Source: Kalmanozyma brasiliensis GHG001
Lineage: Eukaryota; Basidiomycota; Ustilaginomycetes; Ustilaginales
Reading direction: 5' to 3'
DNA: 64,000 bases
Assembly (NCBI RefSeq): GCF_000497045.1
Contig: NW_015961959.1
Span: 1,054,001-1,118,000, forward strand
The notes below the pieces were generated by a model that had not been told where the DNA came from, searched no databases, and saw only the letters and a program-made list of their open reading frames with translations. Shown piece by piece: positions 38,271-48,512 of this stretch; the first letter of the stretch is position 1, and every line of letters begins with the position of its first letter. The position numbers and the translations under genes are program-made.

Positions 38271-39409
38271 TGTGAACGAAAGGAAGACGTTGACGATGGA
38301 TGTTAGGGGAAGGTGGTGGATAGGAAGGAAACGACAAGCGAAACGAAGAGGATCTATCGTCGCCAGCCTCGGGGACTGTGGTTCAGAAGAGGCAGGCCTG
38401 GAAGAAGAGCCCGTGCGATGAGGATCGACTTGGCTTTACCCGAGCGTGCGGCACGAAGTTGGTTCGTACAGACACAGCAAGCGAGCTGCACGACAAGCAA
38501 CACACTACGAAGGTCAGCCGAGCGGACGAGAGCAAAATTTGCGTTGTTGCTCCGACACCTCGAAACGATAACAAATTGCAAACCACAACGATAAGAAGAA
38601 GCTTGTACGACCCCTGCCGAGCGTGCACGCATCTCTCTCTGGCCTGCCGCTTGGGATCGTCAAAGCCGCTTCAAGTTCTCCAGACTCGCAGGCGGTATGC
38701 TGGACCCATCTAAATCACACAAGATAGCCTCGATTGTATTGAAGAGTGAGGACGATGAAGGGGCAGTATCGTGTCCGGCGTCTTGACGATTGAGATCAAA
38801 GCTTGCTCTCATTGGTGCGGCTACGGATTTGACGGGGGCACCGCATGGAGGCAGCTGCACGGCCACGAGCCTGTCGACGTCAGAGGCGAAGAAAAATTCA
38901 AAAAATTCGATCCTCGTCAGTGATAAGCTGTCTCCGCACAGTGGGGCCACGGCCAGACTCAATCGACAAGCTCGCACGGACTTCTCCGCAAAAAAGAAGT
39001 GTCGCTCCGAATTCGCGGTGAGGAGCGGTCACTACCATCGGTGTGAGATCTGCCCGATGTCATGCTTGGGGTGTGTTAGACCCAAAGAGTAGCAACCCAG
39101 CTGTAAAAGGACCGAGCCTCGCCAGAGACCCTAAATTGGAATTTAGAGCGCGCCCTGTGCCAGAGAACAAGGGTCCTCACTGCCCCCGCTCTTCTGGCCG
39201 GCCAAGTTGCTCCGCACCGCCGAATTCGGTCCCGCGTCAGCAAAGTCAGCCTCTCTGTGTTGGGACTTCATTCTCGTGGCTGCACCTCCCACTTCCCACC
39301 AACCAACAACTTGCAACGAGCTTAGCACGCACGTTGGTCGTCCTTCCATTCGTCTCGCGTGCCCTCGCATTGTCACCACTTACGACCATCCTTGACCCTA
39401 CAGACCACG
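38271..39409. promoter_or_regulatory. long divergent promoter between the VBA-type transporter and the Pmp3-fold gene
   Basis: The 1139-base spacer has TCCGCA at 38933 and 38985 and an A-rich patch at 38890-38907. A 50-residue minus-strand frame from ATG 38812 to 38660 is visible but has weak coding character. No firm gene. Confidence 0.4.
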
Positions 39410-40324
39410 ATGGCGCCGTCCAAGAGCAAGGGCCCCATCAAGAGGCATCACGCCTTTCACGGCATAGTCATGGTGTTCGGTTGGCTTCTGCCACCTCTAG
39501 CCGTGCTCATCCGCTTCGGCGTCGGTCTTGATCTGATCATCAACATCTTCTGCACCATCTGTGGCTACATCCCTGGTCATTTCCACAACTTCTGGATCCA
39601 GAACATCCGAAACAACAAGAACGCGCGACACTCGCCTTCGTGGGCGGTCAAGTACGGCTTGGTCAAGGACTACCGTCTCAAGCGCACCGCAAATGGGTGG
39701 TCCGATAGGTACGGAGACTCGGCGACCGACTGGCAGAACCAGGAGGTCATTGTTGATCCTCTCACTGGCGAAACGCGCCGTGACCCTGCATCGGCGAGGA
39801 AGACGGGCAACATCCGTGCCGGCAGCCATTTCCTCTCTCCCTGGGCGGACAACGTCGAAGACAGCCCGCGGGCGGAACGCGAGGACCCCTACGCCGATGA
39901 GAGGAGGCAGAATGCGGGACGTGCTGGCAACGTCGTGCGTGACCCCGTGACGGGCGCAGTAATCGACGACGGTGGACGTGGTGGTGATGACAACTCGCTC
40001 TCGCGCACCAGCTCGAGACGCAGCCTCGGCAGCCGCTACGCAGAGCGTTACGGCATCGGTGCTGGCAATGACACTAAGGCTTCCTCCAGAAGCTCGCTCA
40101 GCTACGCAAACGACGCCAACAATGGCGGCAGCAGGTGGGGCCGCTCCAATTCGAACAAGTCCAACAAGAAGGACCGATGGGCACGAGAGGCCGAGGCTTT
40201 CGGAGCTCCGTCGAAGCAGGACAGCTACGACTACGACGACAGGCCCACCAACCACGACAACATGGCTGCTGGCAACCGCAACAGCCGCATCCGGGACCCT
40301 CTCAGTGATCGTCACGATTTCTGA
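39410..40324 (+). CDS. Pmp3/UPF0057 family membrane protein with long polar C-terminal extension
   Basis: The product is 304 residues from ATG 39410. Residues ~14-70 carry the two-helix Pmp3 fold: FHGIVMVFGWLLPPLAVLIR, then FGVGLDLIINIFCTICGYIP and GHFHNFWIQN. Pmp3 and yeast Sna proteins are small plasma-membrane or vacuolar proteolipids that affect membrane potential and salt tolerance. Here ~230 extra residues follow, hydrophilic and rich in Arg, Asp, Ser, Asn and Gly, probably disordered and cytosolic (ERTS-rich region with SRTSSRRSLGSRYAERYG). Sna-type proteins have tails, but this one is unusually long. Confidence 0.88.
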   Translation: MAPSKSKGPIKRHHAFHGIVMVFGWLLPPLAVLIRFGVGLDLIINIFCTICGYIPGHFHNFWIQNIRNNKNARHSPSWAVKYGLVKDYRLKRTANGWSDRYGDSATDWQNQEVIVDPLTGETRRDPASARKTGNIRAGSHFLSPWADNVEDSPRAEREDPYADERRQNAGRAGNVVRDPVTGAVIDDGGRGGDDNSLSRTSSRRSLGSRYAERYGIGAGNDTKASSRSSLSYANDANNGGSRWGRSNSNKSNKKDRWAREAEAFGAPSKQDSYDYDDRPTNHDNMAAGNRNSRIRDPLSDRHDF

Positions 40325-40577
40325 GTGCTAAGCACTGTCTCTATCGCTTCCGTACAAGGTCACGCTCATTATCACATTCTCTGTCGTTCTCGCAATCAAG
40401 TTCATGGGACTCTTCAAGCGTACGGACTTTGGTCTCTTCGGCTTTGTAGCGGATGATCAACTCTTGCTGCGTCTCGTCTTCTTATTCATCGTCGTTCTTG
40501 CTGGGGCCAGAAAAAAGGAGATGTCGTGGATGAACCTGCTTGGTGGCTTAGAGGAGAACAGTGTCCATCTCCACCGG

Positions 40578-42360
40578 CTACGTGCAGGCTACGTCCTTGA
40601 GTAGCGTCTTTCGAACCGACTCGAGCGCTTTGAGGAAACCCTCGCCATATGAAGCGTCAAGGATCCGTTGAACCATACGACCTGTGGCGGGTCCAGAGCT
40701 TTGTCCGGTGGCGAAGAACTTTTCGACGGGCTGTAGAGCGCTGCGAAGGGCGCCAAGATCGGCGGCCAATGCCTTGCGAAGGTCCGCGTGTTCGTCCGAG
40801 ATGTCATGTCGAATGAGAGCGCCGGACATGACGAGGAATGGGCGAAGCGGGCTATGCGGCCCTTTAGCGACGTTGAAGAACTTGGGAACATTTGGACGGT
40901 CCCAATCTGGCGCCAATTCGGGTCGCCGTTGTCCTGCCACTTGATGGCAAGGTCCCTCGAGGCAACAAGAGCCGAGAGACACTCGCAGAAGGACTTCGAC
41001 GCGATCGGCGGGCGCCATCGAGACAAGGGATTCGATAAAGTCGTTCGGAAGGAGTTGCTTGATGAAGGCCGGCAAGGAGCCGCTCGTCGTGGGCTTAGAC
41101 ATCGCGTCTTCGACGTACCTTGCCTGCACGCGCTTACGCTCAGGACGTGCAATGGCTGAACAACGCGAAACGGCTGTGACATCGAGGCCTAGCCCTGCAA
41201 AGACCTGCCTAACATCAGCCTCTGTTGTCTCCCTCCGCCAGAGTAGCGGCAGCTCAAGCTTGAAGTCCTTCACCGCGAGATCGTCTTCGTCCCATTCCTC
41301 TGGGCGGCCTCTCTTCTTGTCGAGCTGGACTAGGACGTTCTCCGAAGTTGGGATGAGGAAGTGAAGTCGCACCTTGCACCATACGCAACACGTCCTGTAC
41401 ATGTACTCGTGGGGTACATGCGAGGAGCAGTAACAGCAGTGGTGCGACTGGAGACAGGGATCGGAGCACGAGAGAATGTTCTCCGGGGAGCCACAGAGCT
41501 CGAGCCTTGGCGGGTTGTTCGCTGGACGAAATGATTCGATGGCGGCGGAGATGAATTGACACAGCTGTGCTTCGATGGCGGTCGAGACTTGCTCGGCTTG
41601 CTTTGCGACGATCCGCCGCATGCCTTGTTGAAGCTCGTCGACAAGTTGGTCGATCACATGGTCTGGCGTGTCGTCTCTGAGCGGTGTGGGCTGCCTGACA
41701 AATCCGGTCAAAGCGAGGGTCACGTAGCCCGCCCGGCTGGCAGCGCTGACGCTCGAGTCGTAGCAGGATAGAGCTTCGATTGGATTGACGAGCTGATTGA
41801 CCAAGAACTCGAAGTTGGCCGCGGAGTCGAAGCCGTCCATCGCACGTCCGACACACTTCAGCATCACTTTGGCTGCGTTGGATCGAGCTGTGGTCCGGTA
41901 AACTGAATGTAGCCTGACCACCAAATTGTGACTGTTGCAGGCCAAGGCGTGGACATCTTTGACTTCGGCATCCGTCCGGACAACAGCATCGGGCACTCTT
42001 GTGCTGATGCTGGACACTTCTCTGACATAGGTTGGGAACCGCAGGAAGGCTTGGCCAGCGTTGATGGTGTGCCCGAAATTCACGACAACACGTTGCGTCT
42101 CGGAACCCAATCGCGCACCGTACAAAGCTACTGTCAAGTCTCTAGCAACGAGCGCTTCGTCAACGACCTTCTGTAATGTCTTGGTCGGCGATTGGAGGAA
42201 GCTGGCAACTGGCGTTCGAATAGATTTGGCTTGAAATCGACCACCTAAAGATCGCTCTCCTCTCGCCGTCTGGGCGTTCGCACTCCTTGTTATCCTTGCT
42301 CATGTGGACCTCACCTGCCTCACGAGCACATGTATGGAAGGTCGCGCGGTCTTGGCCCAT
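40578..42360 (-). CDS. uncharacterised 570-residue protein with Cys/His cluster, two exons
   Basis: The exons are 42315-42360 (starting MGQDRATFHTCAREAG) and 40578-42244; donor GTGAGG at 42314, acceptor CTTTAG at 42245, phases agree. The long exon's frame has no early ATG of its own, which is why a first exon is needed; the junction gives GGRFQAKSIRTPVASFLQSP, which then continues with TKTLQKVVDEALVARDL. The N-terminal ~230 residues are helical. Around residues 270-310 is a dense cluster (ILSCSDPCLQSHHCCYCSSH, HEYMYRTCCVWCKVRLHF) that could bind zinc. The rest is helical, with ADRVEVLLRVSLGSC and RPFLVMSGALIRHD. I recognise no family and propose no function. Confidence 0.68.
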
Positions 42361-42551
42361 GAATGTGACTCTTCGAAGGAAGCGGCTGAGTGCGGGACAC
42401 TCTCTCGTCACGCTGTCAAATTGCGCCGTCGATTTTTGACGACGACCTCCTCACCCTCTCGTGAGCAATCATTCACCTTTGGTGTTCGCATCTAGATTCA
42501 TCGAATTGCATGAAGAGCATGAATCTACATATCTAAAGGCGCTCAGTCTAT

Positions 42552-44297
42552 CTAGGGGAAGTCGGCGATGATCTGGGCGATCTCTGGCTGGGCCAAGCCT
42601 CTGTACTGCAGCTGCTTGGCCATCAACTCCTCCTCAGCCACTGCCCGACGTCGATCCGAGAAGATCCCGTTCTCCGCCTCGAGTCCGTTGTCGAAGAAGG
42701 TGAAAGGCTGCTCGCTGGAGAGGCTATCTACGCGTCCGAGAAGGAACTCGAGCATTCTGAAGGCCGCGGATGGCTGATATTGAGGCACCATGTGTCCAGA
42801 AAGCTGGATAGTCACAAACGAAAGCTTTCTCTCCGTTCTGGTGACTCCCATCGTCCCTGAAGCTGCAACGGTTCCCTGCTGAGGATCAGAGTGGAAGGGA
42901 ACGTAGAACGGATCCGTCGGGGCCTGTTGGAAGCCCTGTTGACCACCCCACGTCATGTTTTGGATCGAAAGCAGCGTGCCGTTCATGAAGAGCACCATGT
43001 CGAGCATTCCATGGCCGATCACGGTGCGCTCCACTCTATCGATCACGCCAGGAAGAACGGTAGTCGAGGAGTAGTGTCCGTCTTGAGCACCCTGATCGAG
43101 CCCCGAGCTGGTGTTGAACACGTTGCCCGCCGAACACTCGAGCCAGGTCGTGTCGAGTGGCGCATTGATGGCCTTCTTAACATCGGTTCGGTTGAAGTAC
43201 AGTGAAGCCCCCGGCGGCAAAAAATCGCCACTCCCTGGTCCGCCATTGATATCCCACAAGATCGGGCATGTCGTTGCGACCTGGTAGATGTCGAAACATG
43301 GATTGAGGTCGAAAATCGTGCTGTAGACAAAGTCAAAGATGTCGCACCCGTCGGTTGCTTCTGGCGGAGGAGGGAACTTTCCCTTGGGTGGGAAGTTGAG
43401 GTTGTCGTTGAGATACTTTGTATAGCCACACTTTTCGTCCATGCTCTTGATTTGAGCTTTGATCGTGTCGTTGAAAGGGAAGAGACCGCCCCAGTAGTCG
43501 ACGAACGCTGCGGTGGGCACCTGCTCCGTGATGGCATCGACATTGATCGAGGGATCGTAGATCATGATGCCTGTGACGTTGAAGTATTCCTTGTTCTCCT
43601 CGTCGAGCATGCTGCTCGCAATGTTGGGGACGTACTGACCCGCGTAGGACTCACCTGTGATGTAGACGCTGCGGTTCTGCAGATCAAACGTGTCGACAAA
43701 GTTGCGGAAGAAGCCTTTGAACTGGTCTGCGAGCTCGGCTTCGGTGGTGATGTTAGGCGTGCCTTGCGAGAAGCCGGTACCGACAGGCTGCTCGACCCAG
43801 ACCATGTTGGTGAGGTTCTGCCACGTCCACGGGTTGGGTAGCGGCTTGTACGTGCCATACTGCCAGATCCACGGGCCATTCTCCTGGGACAGGCCCTCGA
43901 GCGAAGAGCAACCCGGCCCACCGTTCATCCAGATGGTGATCTCGTTGGTGGCAGCAGGGTTCTTGGACGGGAAGTACCAGAAGTACAACTTGCGCGTCTC
44001 GTTCGCATCCTTGCTGATAGGCATCAGACCAGCATACGACTCGCCAATGTCAAAGTCGACGTCAGGAACGCCCGTACCGTTGACGTAGAAGGGCTGCGTC
44101 TTGTTGTTGAGGTGCGTGTTGGTGGTGACCGCCGAGTTGGACTGCTTGACCGAGAGCAGGCGAGAGGCTCGGTCGGCGGCTCGGTAGTGGGCATCGACAT
44201 AGTCGGACTGGAGCTTGCCGACGTGCTGGAGACCACGGGCGCAGGTGTCGTACACGGCGACGCCCGCCAGCAGGAGCACGGAGGGGAGCAGCTTCAT
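42552..44297 (-). CDS. secreted serine carboxypeptidase (S10, KEX1/CPD-like)
   Basis: The product is 581 residues with a signal peptide (MKLLPSVLLLAGVAVYDTCA). The S10 marks are GESYAGLMPIS near the start, YFWYFPSKNPAATNEITIWM with NGGPGCSSLEGLSQENGP, VWVEQPVGTGFSQG, YITGESYAGQYVPN with Ser217, and the His in QLSGHMVPQYQPSAA. There are many Asn-X-Ser/Thr sites. It lacks a membrane helix and an obvious long propeptide, so it is likely secreted or in the endomembrane lumen, removing C-terminal amino acids from peptides. A TATATAT box lies at 44371-44377. Confidence 0.93.
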   Translation of the reverse strand: MKLLPSVLLLAGVAVYDTCARGLQHVGKLQSDYVDAHYRAADRASRLLSVKQSNSAVTTNTHLNNKTQPFYVNGTGVPDVDFDIGESYAGLMPISKDANETRKLYFWYFPSKNPAATNEITIWMNGGPGCSSLEGLSQENGPWIWQYGTYKPLPNPWTWQNLTNMVWVEQPVGTGFSQGTPNITTEAELADQFKGFFRNFVDTFDLQNRSVYITGESYAGQYVPNIASSMLDEENKEYFNVTGIMIYDPSINVDAITEQVPTAAFVDYWGGLFPFNDTIKAQIKSMDEKCGYTKYLNDNLNFPPKGKFPPPPEATDGCDIFDFVYSTIFDLNPCFDIYQVATTCPILWDINGGPGSGDFLPPGASLYFNRTDVKKAINAPLDTTWLECSAGNVFNTSSGLDQGAQDGHYSSTTVLPGVIDRVERTVIGHGMLDMVLFMNGTLLSIQNMTWGGQQGFQQAPTDPFYVPFHSDPQQGTVAASGTMGVTRTERKLSFVTIQLSGHMVPQYQPSAAFRMLEFLLGRVDSLSSEQPFTFFDNGLEAENGIFSDRRRAVAEEELMAKQLQYRGLAQPEIAQIIADFP

Positions 44298-45479
44298 GCT
44301 GTCTAAGGGGACGGGAGAGGGGATGCGTTGATGGGACGAAGGGAGGGGCCATCGTATGCCACGAGCTTGCTATATATGTACAGATGATAGAGAAGCGCTC
44401 AAAGCATTGTCATCATGCTCAAAGCAAGGGGTATGCCTACATCTTCTAGATCCGCCGTAGGCGATGTCTGCCAGCGGCAAGAAGATCAGGTGCAAGCGAA
44501 AAGCACAGATAAGAGCTCAAGCGCAAACTTCCTGCAAGCGAGCTTCATACGAAGGTCAGACGACAGGGGCGGCAAGGTTGGCATCGAATCGTCGGCTTGT
44601 CAATCGTGGGGCGAGTACCGCCGGAATCTTTGTATCGCTCGTCGCTGATTTGACCGGCACAGAAGGCTCCGTGACCTCGCCTATTTTAGCGCTCTTTGTT
44701 CGGAATAGCCACTTGCGATGCACTCTGACAGCATTGTGCCCGCACAACACCACCAGAGCAGGGGTTCGTGCTCGCTTTCATCCGGCGCAGTCAGAATGAG
44801 CGAAGCTTGGGCAGCTAGCTTGCGTCAAGAGACCACCAATCCTTTGAGTTGGGGTCAGCATTTGGCGCTTGGGACGTTTCCAAGGTTTGACGAGCATACA
44901 GTAGCTTCTGGACACAATGCTGAAAATTTCCGCCTGTCCAACAAGAGCTGCCGAGAATTCATGCGCCAAACGCTGCCGACAGCTCAAGCTCGGTTCGACA
45001 CACAGACGCTCTCGACGCTCGCTTTTGGACAGCACACACACTGGTACAGGTGGCGCAAGCGCTTGCTCCGCTCGCCTCTCGTAAAGTAATCAACTTCGTA
45101 TGCAGTACCATCCCCCAAAATGGGCTCGCTGCCGGCGGACCGGGATAGCGCTTTTGTTTTGCTTATCGTTGTGTGATGCCGCCGGGCCCTGTACAGGCGT
45201 CGACCGATACAACGAACAAAGAGCCCGAGCGCCGCCTCAATAGTCCATTGTGCGCCTACTGTGACAGGCGGTGTCGCATGCACTTGCAATTGGACCGCCA
45301 GATCAAACGTCTAGAGGGCCGGTGCGGTGGGCGCTACGTTGCATCTTAACTTTGCTGGCGTGTCGCTCTCACACGATGCAACACACTCTTGGACACTTTT
45401 CAGGAGCATAACCAGCACAGACTGCACACCTGTTGGGTATATGCCGGTGACACTGACCTGAATCCGGCACTAGGAGTGA
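44298..45479. other. intergenic, upstream of the S10 gene and 3' of the F-box gene
   Basis: The 1182-base spacer has a TATATAT box (44371-44377) serving the S10 gene on the minus strand. A 123-residue plus-strand frame from ATG 44718 to 45089 shows no signal peptide, motif or coding-like codon pattern and I do not call it a gene. Confidence 0.4.
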
Positions 45480-48400
45480 TCAGACCCGCGGCTCGAGCTC
45501 CAACTCGGTATCCATCGCCCTCCTCAGATCCATCTGAATCCCACTGTGATCCGCGTTGAGCTCTTGTGCCGATAGCGAGCTCGGCGGCCCCGCTATCTGC
45601 TTCCTCTTAGCTGCCTGCGTGATGGCGTCCAGATTCGACACGGTAGGCTTGAAATGAAGCATGCCGCTCTCCCACTCCCACCAGCGCTGCATCTCCTCGA
45701 GGTTGTCCTCGACGTTCTTGCACTTGGCCGTCTCCATGGTGAGGCGCGTGTCGTATCGCAGCGCTGCAGGCGCTTTGCGTGCAAAGATGGCTTGATCCGT
45801 GGGGTGGAGCGTCACGTAGACAGAGCGAAGCTTGCGTTTGCGCGTCACGAGAGCGTACATGCTGGCCTCGTGGGATCCGCCAGCAGCGGTAATGCTGCTT
45901 CCGAGCGAGGAAGATAAGACTGAATCGGTCATGGATGATGCACTGGCGCTGAACGGATTGGACGTACGGCGAATGTCTCCGTGGCGTCGGCGTCTCTTTC
46001 GGTCGCCGATCTCTCGGTACGTGCCAGAGCTTGAAGTGGATGTCCCGAAGCGGAAGCCGGAACTCGATCCTTCGATTGCAGTTGCCCGAGAGCTGGCTGC
46101 GGCAGCCGCTGCTTCTTCTTCGGGCGTGGGAATGTCGAGGATGGCACACAGCGTCTCGACGACGCCGACAGGATGACCATCGACGTGTGGCTGCCAGAGA
46201 GACCAGCGGAAGTGACGCAGACTAGGCAATTGACCACCGAGGCCACCAACTGCTCTGGCCTCGGAAGGGAAGAGCATGCATCCCGAAATGTGAAGTGTGC
46301 GCAACGTCGAGAATGCTGGCGAGGGCATGAGCACGCCTGGCAAAGGCCAGATGCTTTGAGAGCGACCATCGTCTGGGCCAAAGTCGGGGTGGCTGGAACC
46401 GTGCATCCTTTGATGGTACGCCAACTTCTCTCGGCGTGTGGTCTTGAAAGGGTGACCGAAGAGTAGTGGCGAGCTCCAGTAGGGTGGCGGAGGACCCAGG
46501 GAAAGGCTCTTCAGCTTGCCCATGTTGCACATGGCTCGACGACCAGCGATGCTACGCTCCAGCACACCGTCAAGAGCCAAGTCCTTGAGTCGCGGTGTCA
46601 GCATCATAACAGTTCGCAAGCTTTGCAGGATCGAGCCAAGCGTCATCTCGGACAGCAGGCGGTCCTCGTCGTTGCGTCGACGCTGCTTCTCCCGTTGCAA
46701 TGTGGCGAACTCGGTGCCATCGTCGAGTCCTGCGTCGGGCTCATCGAGGAGACCGGTGCGAAGGGCCGAGTCGAAGCCGAACATCCCGCCACGAGAACCC
46801 AGAATGCTGTTGCCTGCTCCGGCTCTTTCGTTGCCGTTGGCGAAGTTATGGTCGCCGCCCCACAAGTCGGCTGGATCTTCGGGCTTCTGCTGCTCTGGCT
46901 CGACAAATTCGGGCAAAGCAAAGGTGGAAGAGCCTGTCGCGGCGCGACCGGTGCCGTGACGATGGGATTGAGAAGATGCAGGCTCGCGTACGATGGACAT
47001 CTCCATGCGAGAGGTGGATGCTTCCATCTCCGAGTCATAATCGCTTCCGTCTGTGTACGAGTCGGCGTCTGATTCGGAGTCGCTGTCCGAGTCTGACATG
47101 CCGTCGAGATCGCCATGACGGCCGCCGTAGAGCTCGTCCCTGGTCGGAGGAGGAGCGCCACCTACGAGCAGATGACTGGCACCGGAGCGGGCAAAGAGGG
47201 TAGGATGTGTGAAGTGGTTTTTGGTGTGCAGCTCTGGACGTGGGCGAAGAGCACGCCAGCTGCGCAGCTTGGGGTCTTGAGCGTGATCTGCTTGCCAGAC
47301 GCGGCGGGCCACGATGCGAGCACGAGCGCGTGTCTTTGCGAGCAGCCACACCACCCACCATTCGACCTTCTGATCGCCGACCTTGGCAATCTCGGACCAG
47401 TTTTGAGAGCGCCATGCTGGTTTCTGGACGCCCATCTCCGCAAAGCAGCGATCACGTTCTGCGTCAATCTCGTCAAGGTCCATCTCTTCGGAGTAGATGG
47501 CCTCATCGTTGTCGATGGTGCGGGAGGTGTTTGGTTGAGGTGCATGCGTCGCATCGGCCCAGTCGAGGGGATCTTGTTCGGTGCCAGGGATTCGGTGCTC
47601 TGCGCCTTGAGCCGAGAAGGGGGTGACCATGTCAGTGTCGAGAAGACTGGCTGCGCTTGCTGTGTTGAAGCGAGTCGATTTGTGTGCTGCGGAGGGAGAT
47701 GCTGAGCGGGGTGATGCGGGGGACGACGAAGACCTGGAAGACGAAGCAGAGGAGGACCTGCTGGAGGAGGCCTTGAACGAGAGACGCTTGAGCTCGAGGA
47801 AGAAGGCGCGTTTGGCCACTTCCCTGAACTGTTTGACGAGGTCACGGCCGTCCCAGAGTCGGAGGACCCATTCGTCGACGCCGATCGAATTCCAGCCTCG
47901 ATGGTCTCGATCGCCGGAGCCGGGAGCGTCAATGTGAATGCCTCGGGGCGCACGAGCGGGGTCGATGGTGCGACTGTTGGCCTGTACATTTTGAGCAGCC
48001 CATTGCGCTATCCTCTTCTCGAAGGCCGGTGACAGCAGATTAGATGGAGCAATGCCCTGCGCGAGGCACTTTCTGACGTCGTCGATGGTAGCGAGATCAG
48101 CATTGAGGCTGTAGGCGGTATGACAGCCGCCAAGACCGAAAGTGAGCGCGTTGGGCGGAATTCCTTCCCCTTGATACGTGTGGCCGACCCAAAGATGCTT
48201 GACGAGTCGTCCTAGGGCTGGTCGGTTAGTGAGGGTACGCGCGAAGAGCGAAAGACTGATGGGGTCGGAGAGACGAGGACCCTTGTAGAGGATGGAGGCA
48301 ATGTACGGATAGTGCTGCGGTGAGAGAAGGAGCAGCTTGAGGGTAGTGCGTACATCAAGATGCGGTGCTGAAGAGCGAGCCTTGAGTCGATTGGCGTCAA

Positions 48401-48512
48401 AGTCGGATGGCTCTCGAAAGTCGTCGGTGCGAAGTGGTGGCAGGGTGCATGCTAGGTGAAGGATATGATCGACGATCTCGTCGGGCAGTTGCGCTTTCAT
48501 GGGCGGCGCCAT
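45480..48512 (-). CDS. F-box-like protein, large
   Basis: The product is 1010 residues from ATG 48512. QLPDEIVDHILHLACTLPPL at residues ~8-27 is an F-box-type helix pair as seen in many basidiomycete proteins; such proteins recruit targets to SCF ubiquitin ligases through Skp1. A second conserved-looking part, SLFARTLTNRPALGRLVKHL, resembles the segment that follows fungal F-boxes. The middle (about 240-600) is Ser/Asp-rich and disordered. From ~600 on there are Leu-rich stretches (LTPRLKDLALDGVLERSIAG, LKSLSLGPPP, FSTLRTLHISGCMLF) that may be irregular leucine-rich repeats for substrate binding. Targets unknown. Confidence 0.72.
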   Translation of the reverse strand: MAPPMKAQLPDEIVDHILHLACTLPPLRTDDFREPSDFDANRLKARSSAPHLDVRTTLKLLLLSPQHYPYIASILYKGPRLSDPISLSLFARTLTNRPALGRLVKHLWVGHTYQGEGIPPNALTFGLGGCHTAYSLNADLATIDDVRKCLAQGIAPSNLLSPAFEKRIAQWAAQNVQANSRTIDPARAPRGIHIDAPGSGDRDHRGWNSIGVDEWVLRLWDGRDLVKQFREVAKRAFFLELKRLSFKASSSRSSSASSSRSSSSPASPRSASPSAAHKSTRFNTASAASLLDTDMVTPFSAQGAEHRIPGTEQDPLDWADATHAPQPNTSRTIDNDEAIYSEEMDLDEIDAERDRCFAEMGVQKPAWRSQNWSEIAKVGDQKVEWWVVWLLAKTRARARIVARRVWQADHAQDPKLRSWRALRPRPELHTKNHFTHPTLFARSGASHLLVGGAPPPTRDELYGGRHGDLDGMSDSDSDSESDADSYTDGSDYDSEMEASTSRMEMSIVREPASSQSHRHGTGRAATGSSTFALPEFVEPEQQKPEDPADLWGGDHNFANGNERAGAGNSILGSRGGMFGFDSALRTGLLDEPDAGLDDGTEFATLQREKQRRRNDEDRLLSEMTLGSILQSLRTVMMLTPRLKDLALDGVLERSIAGRRAMCNMGKLKSLSLGPPPPYWSSPLLFGHPFKTTRREKLAYHQRMHGSSHPDFGPDDGRSQSIWPLPGVLMPSPAFSTLRTLHISGCMLFPSEARAVGGLGGQLPSLRHFRWSLWQPHVDGHPVGVVETLCAILDIPTPEEEAAAAAASSRATAIEGSSSGFRFGTSTSSSGTYREIGDRKRRRRHGDIRRTSNPFSASASSMTDSVLSSSLGSSITAAGGSHEASMYALVTRKRKLRSVYVTLHPTDQAIFARKAPAALRYDTRLTMETAKCKNVEDNLEEMQRWWEWESGMLHFKPTVSNLDAITQAAKRKQIAGPPSSLSAQELNADHSGIQMDLRRAMDTELELEPRV

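Noticed and set aside
36393..38306. 637-codon plus-strand frame opposite the VBA-type transporter
   Set aside because: It is the antisense shadow of a clear membrane transporter; the composition (Asp/Gly/Glu/Arg/His) is typical for the reverse of GC-rich coding DNA.
38660..38812. 50-residue minus-strand frame in the promoter before the Pmp3-fold gene
   Set aside because: It reads somewhat like a protein, but codons are AT-ending unlike the neighbours and no splice partner with good sequence was found.
44718..45089. 123-codon plus-strand frame with ATG between two minus-strand genes
   Set aside because: No motif, signal peptide or coding-like codon use, and an overlapping antisense frame is of similar quality.
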